In this document: positions 46,139 to 54,011 of the stretch, piece after piece
Position numbering within the stretch: the stretch's first letter is position 1
How the letters are laid out: each line of letters opens with the position of its first letter
From: Paenibacillus endophyticus
GTDB lineage: Bacteria; Bacillota; Bacilli; Paenibacillales; Paenibacillaceae
Length of the DNA stretch: 64,000 nt
Direction of reading: 5' to 3'
NCBI RefSeq assembly: GCF_014192395.1
Contig: NZ_JACHXW010000002.1
Location: 124,001 to 188,000 of the forward strand
Notes under the pieces: generated by a model
What the model was told of the DNA's origin: nothing
Seen by the model: only the letters and a program-made list of their open reading frames with translations
The model's database searches: none
Made by a program: the position numbers and the translations under genes

Positions 46139-46374
46139 TTTGTCCGGTTTGCAACGGAATTCAATCTCTGCATGAACGCTGCTCCTCTTGCGATAGCGCA
46201 ATTGTTGATTGCGGCCGTTCATCCGATCTGACAGGCCCATATGCTCCCTATGGTCAAATCGATGTCGATCCGCTCCGAAATGAGGCGGCTGAGCAAGCTG
46301 CTCGCGCCTGCATGCATATGCTATATTGCCCGACTTGCAACCAAGCAACCGAAGTATCGGTTATGGAATGGTAA
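46135..46374 (+). CDS. Small zinc-ribbon protein
   Basis: A 79-residue protein with three CxxC pairs (FCPVC near the start, CSSC, YCPTC near the end) and a further pair-like Cys in the middle, fitting one or two structural zinc sites. The start follows AAGGAGGATACCCTT. I do not recognise the family. It follows yumC by ~120 bases, with a strong hairpin over its ribosome site, so its translation is probably controlled. A role tied to YumC is possible by position only. Confidence 0.75.
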   Translation: MFCPVCNGIQSLHERCSSCDSAIVDCGRSSDLTGPYAPYGQIDVDPLRNEAAEQAARACMHMLYCPTCNQATEVSVMEW

Positions 46375-46402
46375 TCATGTTGCGACTGCAGCTCGTTCCC
46401 GC

Positions 46403-46452
46403 ATTAAGCAGTAATTCTGACCGTAGCCTCATTAAGCAGTAATTCTGACCGT
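46403..46452 (-). repeat. Two-copy 28-base repeat spanning the sda stop codon
   Basis: An identical 22-base sequence (46403-46424 and 46431-46452) recurs with a 28-base period. The upstream copy contains the last codons of sda (VRITA) and its stop (46432-46434). Confidence 0.85.
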
Positions 46453-46575
46453 TTCCGGATTAAGTCGTCTTCGTTTCATTTCAATAGCCAGCATTCGTAT
46501 AAAATCGGGCTCCAATTTAAATTGGATAGCTGCATAATAGGTGTCTACCAGCATTTCATCGGACAGTAGCTCCAT
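46432..46575 (-). CDS. sda: Sporulation checkpoint inhibitor Sda
   Basis: A 47-residue protein close in size to B. subtilis Sda (46). MELLSDEMLVDTYYAAIQF and the second helix DFIRMLAIEMKRRRL correspond to its two-helix hairpin. Sda blocks the sporulation kinase KinA when replication is disturbed. The start at 46575 follows AAGGGTG; a longer open frame upstream lacks a site. A DnaA-box cluster lies just upstream, as in Bacillus, so DnaA likely controls it. Confidence 0.9.
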   Translation of the reverse strand: MELLSDEMLVDTYYAAIQFKLEPDFIRMLAIEMKRRRLNPETVRITA

Positions 46576-46655
46576 CACTACACACCCTTTCTTCCATCCT
46601 TTGGTTATTACTTGTTCATAGTAGCATGGCACTAATAGAAGGACAACAGCCCTAG

Positions 46656-46754
46656 TTATACACAAGATGTTGTGGATACGGTGTGCATAGCGTGTGCATA
46701 TACGTATATCTATGAGTAAAATCAATGTGAATAATGTGGATACAGTTATCCACA
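46656..46754. promoter_or_regulatory. DnaA-box cluster upstream of sda
   Basis: Matches to TTATNCACA in ~100 bases: TTATACACA (46656), GTATCCACA (46671-46679, minus), CTATGCACA (46682-46690, minus), ATATGCACA (46693-46701, minus), TTATTCACA (46726-46734, minus), GTATCCACA (46735-46743, minus) and TTATCCACA (46746-46754). Three are exact. The rest of the gap to 46865 shows nothing clear. Confidence 0.85.
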
Positions 46755-46865
46755 GGTCGTTTTGCTAAGCTATGCTATAAAAAACTTTAATCGAAATCTA
46801 TGAATCTATTAATGGAATATATTAACGGCATTACATATTTCCTTCAATTTGCTAGCTTCCAGACG

Positions 46866-46889
46866 GCAAAAAAGCCCCTAAGGGCTTTC
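46866..46889 (-). terminator. Terminator overlapping the metallophosphoesterase stop codon
   Basis: AAAGCCC and GGGCTTTTTT form the hairpin, with the stop codon TAG (46878-46880) in its centre. The last codons (ESP) therefore lie in the 5' arm. Confidence 0.8.
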
Positions 46890-47780
46890 TGCTCCTCTGC
46901 CAGCGCTCACCTCGTAGGCTGCTGACGCTACCCATGCGGAGGCAGTGAAATCTCTGCCGCGCACGATTACTTTATCCTTATATACGTCTACATAAAGGCC
47001 TTGGCTGCCTTCCTTGTACTCATCCTCATTCGTCCATAGATAGGCAACCGACGAGCAATTGAATAATACGGCCGTCTCCCCCTTGCCGTCGAAAGCCGTT
47101 AAGCCCGCTTCCAGCTCCCAGTGCGTGTGCCCGCTAAACATAATCGCCTCTGGGTACTTCTCCAGCACTTCCTTCAGCTCCTTATCCTGCGTTACGCCAA
47201 ACCAGCCTTGAGATTCCAAAGACCCCGCTACCGTATCCTTCAGAGGCTGGTGGAGGAAAACGAACTTCGGTTTTGCAGCATCTGCTCTCTCGCTAAGCTT
47301 ATGATCGAGCCAAGAAAGCTGGTCCGCGCTCAAATAAGCAAAATCCTTCAACCCTTGCTCCGAGCCCAAAAAAATAAAATGATAGTTTTGAAGCCAAACG
47401 TCATGATAGGGTCCCTTCATCCCCGTAAATTTTTCATAGAGGCTCAATTGACTCGCCCATTCGCTAAGAAAAATATCATGATTGCCGTACGTAAGCCAAA
47501 TCGGCGGCAATTCAGCTTTATAGATGTCCCATATCCGGACAAATTCCTCGTACTCGGCACGAAGCCCTCGATCGGTCACATCTCCTACATGCATGATACC
47601 AATGCTGCTATCAGCATTTGCGGCAATATCCTGAAGCGCATGCATCCAATGTTCATTATGAAGATGCTCGGGGTCTGTCGTCACATGCGTATCCGTTATA
47701 ACCTGAAAGCTTATAATGGGCGTCCGCTCGTCTTCTCCTGCCGGAAACACGCGTGAATCGCCAGCCAATGGTTTCAGCAT
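46878..47780 (-). CDS. Calcineurin-like metallophosphoesterase
   Basis: A 300-residue enzyme with the full metal-site set: ITDTHV, HVGDVTDRG, YGNHD, VFLHQPL and FSGHTHWELE. No signal peptide is seen, so it should act in the cytoplasm. It follows the SMR gene by 28 bases and could be the last gene of the importer operon. The substrate is unknown; a glycerophosphodiester or nucleotide phosphodiester would fit the family and the UgpB-like neighbour. Confidence 0.88.
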   Translation of the reverse strand: MLKPLAGDSRVFPAGEDERTPIISFQVITDTHVTTDPEHLHNEHWMHALQDIAANADSSIGIMHVGDVTDRGLRAEYEEFVRIWDIYKAELPPIWLTYGNHDIFLSEWASQLSLYEKFTGMKGPYHDVWLQNYHFIFLGSEQGLKDFAYLSADQLSWLDHKLSERADAAKPKFVFLHQPLKDTVAGSLESQGWFGVTQDKELKEVLEKYPEAIMFSGHTHWELEAGLTAFDGKGETAVLFNCSSVAYLWTNEDEYKEGSQGLYVDVYKDKVIVRGRDFTASAWVASAAYEVSAGRGAESP

Positions 47781-47808
47781 CGGAACGACCTCCTTTTTCT
47801 ATTCATGT

Positions 47809-48150
47809 TCAGTGGGCTTTAACACTCATATTCAATCCTACTACCCCCACAACGATTAACCCGATCCAAAGCAATGAAGCAACCGGAAGCTTCTCATGAA
47901 ACATGATAAAGCTGGCCAAGGTGATCAAAATAATGCCAATGCCGGACCATATTGCATACGCTACGCTAACGTTCATATAGGCTAATGCGAAATTGAGCAT
48001 CGTAAAGCTCGCCCCGTAGAATACGAACATAAGCACGGATGGCCAAAAACGGGAGAAGCCCGCCGAATATTTCATCGAAACGGTTCCCGTCAGTTCCAAA
48101 ACAATCGCAAGCAGCAGAAACGTCCAGCCCCACCCCGTATCAGCCTTCAT
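47809..48150 (-). CDS. SMR-family small multidrug/quaternary-ammonium transporter
   Basis: A 113-residue protein with four helices. It has AIVLELTGTVSMKYSAGF with the essential Glu in helix 1, YAIWSGIGIILIT and VGVVGLNMS. It is typical of EmrE/SugE-like proteins that export cationic compounds or guanidinium as dimers. Its start overlaps the end of the HAD gene by 11 bases, so they are co-translated. Confidence 0.9.
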   Translation of the reverse strand: MKADTGWGWTFLLLAIVLELTGTVSMKYSAGFSRFWPSVLMFVFYGASFTMLNFALAYMNVSVAYAIWSGIGIILITLASFIMFHEKLPVASLLWIGLIVVGVVGLNMSVKAH

Positions 48151-48934
48151 CGGATCGCCTCCCGATACGGAGCTGCGAGTATCCGCTTATCCATTCATTC
48201 GCATCGGGCAGCAACTGCGCGGCAGTTGCTGCATTCGCAGCTGCATGAATGCCGATGGAAACAGCTGCGCCTGCTGCCAGGCCCATTCGCATATCGCCAT
48301 TCGTATCGCCAAAGATGGCCGTATCCGAGCATGAAAGAGACAGCTTCCCGCAGGCTTGCTGCATCATGTCGGGAAACGGCTTTCCTAGCTCAACAAGATC
48401 GCTTCCAACCACGGCGTCGAAATAGCTTCGTATCCCCATCCATGCCAAATGCCGCTCTGCAGACTCTGTATCATCAGCCGTAACTACGCCGAGCTTTAAG
48501 CCGTGCTCCTTGCAGCTTGCCAGAAAGGCAAGCAGCCCCGGAAGGGGCTGGGCCGGCCGCAGCCGTTCCAGCTCCCTATCCGCATGCTGCTTGCATTGCT
48601 GCACAAGCTCCATCGACTCCGCCCATGACAGGCCTGCCTGGTAGCTTTGCCAGGACAGCACCGCGTACAAATCTTGCATTGAACCCATCGCAAGGGGACC
48701 ATTCCGGTCGTAATCGGTAATTTTTCCGTCTTTCCCATGTATCGTTCCCCACAATCTCGGAACGATATCGGATGAAAAGGTAAGGCCTCGCTTCCTTAGC
48801 TGCTGCGCGAATGCCTCAAATACGGATTCGCTCCAACAGCCCCACATGGCGATAAAGTCGAGCAGCGTTCCATCCTTATCGAACAAGATGCCTGTCACCT
48901 TGTATGCTCGATTGTGTATGATTAAGTCAGGCAT
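48140..48934 (-). CDS. HAD-superfamily phosphatase
   Basis: A 264-residue haloacid-dehalogenase hydrolase. Motif I is ILFDKDGTLLD, motif II is GVVTADD, and motif III/IV is the Lys in LGKPFPD and FGDTNGDMRMG. A cap domain lies between I and II, like phosphoglycolate phosphatases. The start at 48934 follows GGGGTGATC. The operon suggests it removes phosphate from an imported or derived compound. Confidence 0.88.
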   Translation of the reverse strand: MPDLIIHNRAYKVTGILFDKDGTLLDFIAMWGCWSESVFEAFAQQLRKRGLTFSSDIVPRLWGTIHGKDGKITDYDRNGPLAMGSMQDLYAVLSWQSYQAGLSWAESMELVQQCKQHADRELERLRPAQPLPGLLAFLASCKEHGLKLGVVTADDTESAERHLAWMGIRSYFDAVVGSDLVELGKPFPDMMQQACGKLSLSCSDTAIFGDTNGDMRMGLAAGAAVSIGIHAAANAATAAQLLPDANEWISGYSQLRIGRRSDEG

Positions 48935-48948
48935 AATGTCGATCACCC

Positions 48949-50295
48949 CTATTTCAATCTATCCAGTTCCTTCTGTGCTGTTGCCTTCGCTTCCTTTAAC
49001 GCTTGTTCAGCTGAGACGTTGCCGATCTGAACTTTGTCTGCCGCGATGGTAAGCGCATCGTTTATTTTGCCCCCTGTAGGGTCTTGGAAAGGAGCCGATG
49101 CATGAGCTGCCTGCATAAGCGGCACTTTGATTTGCGGGTTTTGCACGCTGAATGCTTTGTACGCCTCATCCTCCAAAGCCGATGAGCGTACAGCGATATA
49201 GCCTGTGCTAATCGACCATGAAGCCGTATTCTGTGGCTGCGAGAAGAACGTCAACCATTTGTAGGCTGCAGCCTTTTGCTCATCGCTCACGCCAGATGGA
49301 ATGCCTGCCATGATAGCTGATGCCGCAGGCTTGCCTTCTCCAGCGCCTTCCCAGCCTGGCTGCTCCATCGCACCTACAATATTGAAATCCAGATCGCCTT
49401 GGTCTCCGCTTGAGCCCGTGTAGCCTGCCGCATGGCCCTTCATGACATCATCGATTGTCTTATACCAATATTCCCAGCCTTGACCGCCGGAGTGAATCGT
49501 CATAATTTGGTCCTCGTGAATCCATTTGCGGAACAGCTCCCATGTCTCGATCCATTCAGGCGAGTCGATCATGACTGTTTTGCCGTCCTCGCTAAGCACC
49601 GATCCGCCCTTGCTGAAAACAGCATCCATCATATTGTCCTTGCCCCACATCGGTTCCCATCCGAAAAAGCTCGTTTTCCCATCAGTCTTTGTCGTCATCT
49701 TCGCCGTTGATTCCGCTAGTGCCTCCCAGGTTTTGAAGTTGTCAGGCGTTAACCCGTTTTTCTCTAGCGCATCCTTCCGGTAATACATGACCTGGGTCGT
49801 GCCGTACATCGGGAGGAAAAACTGCTTGCCATCCAATTGTCCTTGACCCAGGAAGGTTTGCACGAAGTCCTCCTTATTAAAGGCTGAATCCGCAGCAATC
49901 ATGTCACTCATGTCCGTGAAGAGTCCCTTTTGCGCCCAAGTCATATTCGAGGAAAGCACGGCTGCTGGCGCTTGCTTCGCCGCAATGGCCGCTTGAAGCT
50001 TCTGTTCCGTTTCCGAATAGTCCGCTTGCGCGATCCCTTTCACGACTACTTCCTGCTGAGAGCTGTTGAACAGCTCAATTTTCTCCTTCATCGTATCTCC
50101 CAGCTTGCCGCCTAGGCCGTACCAGAATTCAATCGTAACGGGCTCTTTAGGCGCTGCCTCGTTCGTTGCTGCATTTGTTGGCGCATTCGTGCCGCTCGCT
50201 GCGCCGTTCGTGCTGCTTTCGGCTTGTCCGCAGGCGGAAAGCACCGTAAAGCTTACTGCCATCATCAAAGCTAATCCTTTTTTCTTGTTCAACAT
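48949..50295 (-). CDS. UgpB-like ABC transporter binding lipoprotein
   Basis: A 448-residue binding protein with lipobox LSAC near residue 21 and an Ala/Asn/Thr linker. The mature part opens with IEFWYGLGGKLGDTMKEKI, like UgpB (FW-x-GG-LGD), and has FLPMYGTTQVMYYRKDAL and TGYIAVRSSAL. UgpB-type proteins bind glycerol-3-phosphate or glycerophosphodiesters, but sugar binders share these blocks. It is the third gene of the importer operon, after both permeases. Confidence 0.85.
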   Translation of the reverse strand: MLNKKKGLALMMAVSFTVLSACGQAESSTNGAASGTNAPTNAATNEAAPKEPVTIEFWYGLGGKLGDTMKEKIELFNSSQQEVVVKGIAQADYSETEQKLQAAIAAKQAPAAVLSSNMTWAQKGLFTDMSDMIAADSAFNKEDFVQTFLGQGQLDGKQFFLPMYGTTQVMYYRKDALEKNGLTPDNFKTWEALAESTAKMTTKTDGKTSFFGWEPMWGKDNMMDAVFSKGGSVLSEDGKTVMIDSPEWIETWELFRKWIHEDQIMTIHSGGQGWEYWYKTIDDVMKGHAAGYTGSSGDQGDLDFNIVGAMEQPGWEGAGEGKPAASAIMAGIPSGVSDEQKAAAYKWLTFFSQPQNTASWSISTGYIAVRSSALEDEAYKAFSVQNPQIKVPLMQAAHASAPFQDPTGGKINDALTIAADKVQIGNVSAEQALKEAKATAQKELDRLK

Positions 50296-50358
50296 CGTAT
50301 TGTTTCCTCCACTCTATTTGTATGAATCGGTCAACGTATTAAGCGTTTCAATTTCCAA

Positions 50359-51201
50359 TCAGCCCTTGCTAGCGCCGGCAGACATATTAAAGCTTTTCAG
50401 AATCGTTTTTTGCGCAAAAAGAAACAGGACAAGCAGCGGCGCTATCGTAAACGAGCTTGCTGCCATAATGAGCGGCCATTTTAAACCGTAAGCCCCTCCT
50501 TCCACGAAGAAGCTTCTCAAGCCGGCTGAAACAAGCTGCAAATCCGGATTTTTAGTAATCAGCATCGGCCAGAAATAGTTATTATAATGATCAATGAAGG
50601 TGATAAGAGCGAGAACGACAAAGGATGACCGCGCCACTGGAACTAAGATGGAGACCAAGATTCGCATATGCGACGCGCCGTCGATCTGTCCTGCTTCTAC
50701 CAGCTCATGCGATACCTGGAGAAAAGCTTGTCTGATCAAAAAAATCGAGAATACGCTGACGCAATTCGATAGAATAAGCCCCGCATAAGAGTCTAGCAGG
50801 TTCAGCTTCGCTAGAATCATATAGCTTGGCAAGTACACCGCGGTGCTAGGTATCATATAGCCAAGCATAATGACGGCGGTAAAAGCTTTCTTCAATCGAA
50901 AGCGCATATGCGTAAGGGCGTATGCCATCATCGCGGAGTTCATCGCCTGTAACACGACTATAACGGCAGCTACGACGATGCTGTTCGTTAAATACCGCCA
51001 AAATGGCGCCTCCAGCCAAGCTTCCAAGTAATTGCCCCATTGGGGCGAGTTAGGCCAGAAGGTCGGGGGAAATTGCCAAATCTCATCGTTTGTTTTGAGC
51101 GCGCTGGTCGCCATCCAATAGAATGGAAAAGCCATAGCGGCGCTGAATAGCAGAAGAATGAGATGATGGAGCATCCTTCGAACACGGTGAACGGCTGGCA
51201 A
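50359..51201 (-). CDS. ABC importer permease, MalG/UgpE type
   Basis: A 280-residue permease with about six helices; the EAA loop reads VEAGQIDGASHMRILVSILVP. I place the start at TTG 51201, behind AAAGGAGAGC; the open frame extends further but without a site. It pairs with the next upstream permease. No ATPase gene is present, so a shared MsmX-like ATPase is likely. Confidence 0.88.
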   Translation of the reverse strand: MPAVHRVRRMLHHLILLLFSAAMAFPFYWMATSALKTNDEIWQFPPTFWPNSPQWGNYLEAWLEAPFWRYLTNSIVVAAVIVVLQAMNSAMMAYALTHMRFRLKKAFTAVIMLGYMIPSTAVYLPSYMILAKLNLLDSYAGLILSNCVSVFSIFLIRQAFLQVSHELVEAGQIDGASHMRILVSILVPVARSSFVVLALITFIDHYNNYFWPMLITKNPDLQLVSAGLRSFFVEGGAYGLKWPLIMAASSFTIAPLLVLFLFAQKTILKSFNMSAGASKG

Positions 51202-51233
51202 GGTTAAGCTCTCCTTTCTGTCATTCCTTGTGA

Positions 51234-52103
51234 TTACGAGCTGTAGTGAACGGTTTTGCGACTTACCGCAAACGAAATGACCGAAAGAAGCATGCAAGCG
51301 AGCACCAGCACGACGGCTACCGACGAGGCCTCGCCGATATCGAAGGACTCGAACGCCGATTGATAATACATGTACAGCAGCGTTCTCGTTGAACCAGCAG
51401 GGCCTCCTTGGGTCAGCACGTTAATTTGGTCATAGGCTTGAAGCGCCGAGATCGTTTGGACGATAAATAGAAACAAAGTAGTCGGCGAAATGAGCGGCAG
51501 CGTGATGTGCCTCAGCTTGCTCCAGCTCCCCGCACCGTCAAGCTCGCCCGCTTGCAGCAGCTCGCGCGGCACGTTCTGCAGTGCTACGATGTAGAACACC
51601 ATCGTCCAGCCGATCAGCTTCCAGATCGTCACGATCAGCACACCCGCCAGCGCCCAGCTTGTATCCTGAAGCCAGCCAACCCCCTCCAAGCCGAACCAGC
51701 GCAGCACCGTATTGGCCAGTCCCACCTTTGGTTCGAATATCCAAGACCATACGATCGATACAGCAACCGTTGGAGTCACCCACGGGGAGAACATCAGCGT
51801 GCGGTACCATGCTGCCCCCTTCAGTGTTCGATTCAGCAGCAGCGCAAGCCCGAGGCCTCCAAGCATGACCGGCAATACGCTCCCTAGGCAGAAAAGCAGC
51901 GTGACGCCAAGCGACTGGTAAAAGGCGGGATTGTCGAACAAATACAAATAATTATCTAGGCCGACGAAGGTTTTAACCGGACTCATGAAATCCCAATCCG
52001 TAAAGCTCAAGTAAAATATCGTGCCAAGCGGGATAATCCAGAACACGATCAATGGAATCATTGCCGGCAGCGTGAATAAAAGAGCCTTCCATTCCTTAAC
52101 CAT
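51234..52103 (-). CDS. ABC importer permease, MalF/UgpA type
   Basis: A 289-residue permease with about six helices. It has WIIPLGTIFYLSFTDWDF, the EAA loop LQAGELDGAGSWSKLRHITLP and TLLYMYYQSAFESFDIG at the C-terminal side. The start is uncertain: AAGGAGG touches a GTG at 52118 and lies 15 bases before the ATG at 52103 chosen here. First gene of the operon, divergent from a GbsR-like regulator. Confidence 0.88.
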   Translation of the reverse strand: MVKEWKALLFTLPAMIPLIVFWIIPLGTIFYLSFTDWDFMSPVKTFVGLDNYLYLFDNPAFYQSLGVTLLFCLGSVLPVMLGGLGLALLLNRTLKGAAWYRTLMFSPWVTPTVAVSIVWSWIFEPKVGLANTVLRWFGLEGVGWLQDTSWALAGVLIVTIWKLIGWTMVFYIVALQNVPRELLQAGELDGAGSWSKLRHITLPLISPTTLFLFIVQTISALQAYDQINVLTQGGPAGSTRTLLYMYYQSAFESFDIGEASSVAVVLVLACMLLSVISFAVSRKTVHYSS

Positions 52104-52302
52104 AGCGGGTTTCAGCACCCTCCTTAATTACGTTCAATTTTTCCTTAATATTTGTTATAATAGTCGTATTAAATGGTTATTCACCTCTATCGTTCAAGAA
52201 TTATTGTACGTTCAGTGTATGACGACTGCATTATCGGAACGTCAACTTCCGTTAAAGATCTTGTAAAGAAATTCGAAAATTTGAATGATGCGGGTGAAAA
52301 AT

Positions 52303-52881
52303 ATGAAGAGAGCATCCAGTCCCGATACAGGCGACACTCCGGCGACGCAAGAGCAAATTAGAGGGAAAATTATTGACGCTATTGCACAAACGATGGATTT
52401 ATATGGAGCCAACTATTCCTTCGGTCAGCTGTACGGGGTTATGTTTTTTGAAGATAAGCCGATGACGCTCGAGGAAATGAAGCAGCATATGAATATGAGT
52501 AAAAGCAATATGAGCTACGCCGTCCGTTCCCTGATGGATTCGAAGATGATAATGAAGCTTGACGAAAAGCAGGAGCGCAAAGACCTGTATGTCGCAGAAA
52601 CCGACTTCTTTCAAGCGTTTCAAAACTTCTTCGCCGCGAAGCTGCAGCGCGAGATCGACGTGATGCTCGGGGCGATCAACGAAGTGATCCCCCCTCTCTC
52701 CGAAATCATATTGGCCAAAGAAACCGAGGAGGAGGAGCGGCAGCTTTGTCTGAAAGATCTGCATAAGCTGCGGCATGGCATCGACTACTACAGCTGGCTT
52801 CAGCAGTTCGTAGACGGCTTGCGGAGCGGATCTTTTTTCCACAAACCGATTGAAGATGCAGATGATGTTGCAACTTCTTAA
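52303..52881 (+). CDS. GbsR/MarR-family transcriptional regulator
   Basis: A 192-residue winged-helix regulator with SFGQLYGVMFFEDKPMTLEE, NMSKSNMSYAVRSLMDSKM as recognition helix, and RKDLYVAETDFFQAFQNFF. This matches the GbsR family, whose founding member represses choline/glycine-betaine genes. The ATG at 52303 follows GGGTG. Divergent placement suggests it controls the adjoining importer operon. A TATAAT at about 52157 serves one of the two directions. Confidence 0.85.
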   Translation: MKRASSPDTGDTPATQEQIRGKIIDAIAQTMDLYGANYSFGQLYGVMFFEDKPMTLEEMKQHMNMSKSNMSYAVRSLMDSKMIMKLDEKQERKDLYVAETDFFQAFQNFFAAKLQREIDVMLGAINEVIPPLSEIILAKETEEEERQLCLKDLHKLRHGIDYYSWLQQFVDGLRSGSFFHKPIEDADDVATS

Positions 52882-52959
52882 CTTTACATTCATCCTGCTG
52901 AGAAAATATGCTTGTCCCGATAAGGTCATTCCGAATAGGCCTGCTCCATAAAACGCACA

Positions 52960-53005
52960 AAAGAACCTTCAGCACCATTTGATTAGTAGGCTGAAGATTC
53001 CTTTT
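52960..53005 (+). terminator. Terminator of the GbsR-like gene
   Basis: CCTTCAGC and GCTGAAG with outer A/T pairing, followed by CCTTTT. It lies ~80 bases after the stop codon. Confidence 0.65.
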
Positions 53006-53058
53006 ACCCTTTATTGCAACTTAGCGAATAAGAGCTCTCATTTTTCGAAATGAATCTG

Positions 53059-53099
53059 AAAAGAAGCAGCCGCCCGTTATGGACGGCTTGCTCTTTTAT
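53059..53099 (-). terminator. Terminator of the ATP-grasp gene
   Basis: AAAAGAGCAAGCCG pairs with CGGCTGCTTCTTTT (one mismatch, one bulge) on the minus strand, 20 bases past the stop. Confidence 0.7.
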
Positions 53100-53118
53100 T
53101 GGGGACAGCCCCTTCAGC

Positions 53119-53790
53119 TTATTGCGGCCGTGTATTGACTTCAAAAATCCATATCTTTCCTTGCTTATCAATTCCGTAATCAAAGCCGAGCTGGCCGATT
53201 CCCGGATATTTAGCCTCAAGCACAGCAGTCGAGAGTACAGTCAGCTCTCGCATTTTATTCTTTTTCTCCGAAACCTGCGCAGAGGATAGCGATTTGCTTA
53301 TGCCCTCAGCTGCGGTTACCATGGTGCCGCCCCTGCACAAATTCGTAACGAACAAACCCCTTTTGGCAATGCGTCCGACGATTGCACGGTAGACCCAGCC
53401 ATTATCTGTCTTCACGTATTTCACCCGGTAGTCAATTGGCTTGCCATCCACTGTTGCTAGATAAATGCCCTTTTGAATCAAATAGGAACGGCCCTTGCGT
53501 TGTTTGTTAAGTGCACCTATTAACGCTCCGAAGCTAGCAAACCGTTTCGTCTGCGAATAATAAGTATACGCGTAGCCCCCACTGTCCCTCGTTACTTTAA
53601 TCACACCATGCCCGCCAGCCCCAACAACTGGTTTTACGACGACCATTTGATGAGAATCCAGCATGGATCTAAGGTTGTTCGGCGTAAATCTCCGTGTAGG
53701 AGGAATATGCGGCGCGATGCTCGAGTGTGAAAGCAAGATTGCCGTTTTCGCCCATTTGCTGGCCAACTGCCTGCCCTGATGTTCACCCAT
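53119..53790 (-). CDS. YheC/YheD-type ATP-grasp protein
   Basis: A 223-residue ATP-grasp protein. It has MVVVKPVVGAGGHGVIKV as the nucleotide-binding loop, YLIQKGI, IDYRVKYVK and WIFEVNTRPQ with metal-binding Glu and Asn. Members of the YheC/YheD group are linked to spore coats in Bacillus and are longer (about 360-450); this is a short form lacking the N-terminal part. Its reaction is unknown. It is monocistronic. Confidence 0.8.
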   Translation of the reverse strand: MGEHQGRQLASKWAKTAILLSHSSIAPHIPPTRRFTPNNLRSMLDSHQMVVVKPVVGAGGHGVIKVTRDSGGYAYTYYSQTKRFASFGALIGALNKQRKGRSYLIQKGIYLATVDGKPIDYRVKYVKTDNGWVYRAIVGRIAKRGLFVTNLCRGGTMVTAAEGISKSLSSAQVSEKKNKMRELTVLSTAVLEAKYPGIGQLGFDYGIDKQGKIWIFEVNTRPQ

Positions 53791-53956
53791 CCCAATCTAA
53801 CCCCTTTCCTATCTTCATATCCATAGCATATGACGGAGTACTATCTATCTCTTGGATGAATGACATAGGTTAGTAGCCTTTATTTGGAAGACTAGCAGCA
53901 TCTGCTAGGTTTAAGGCTAAGGGCAGCCCTGCATTACTGCCCTTTAGAATCAATAA

Positions 53957-53999
53957 ATAAAAAGCCGGCAAGCTCTCACGATGGTGAGCTTGCCGACTT
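53957..53999 (-). terminator. Terminator of topB
   Basis: GTCGGCAAGCTCACC pairs with GAGAGCTTGCCGGC-type arm, followed by TTTTTATT on the minus strand. Confidence 0.88.
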
Positions 54000-54011
54000 A
54001 TACGATCGTTA

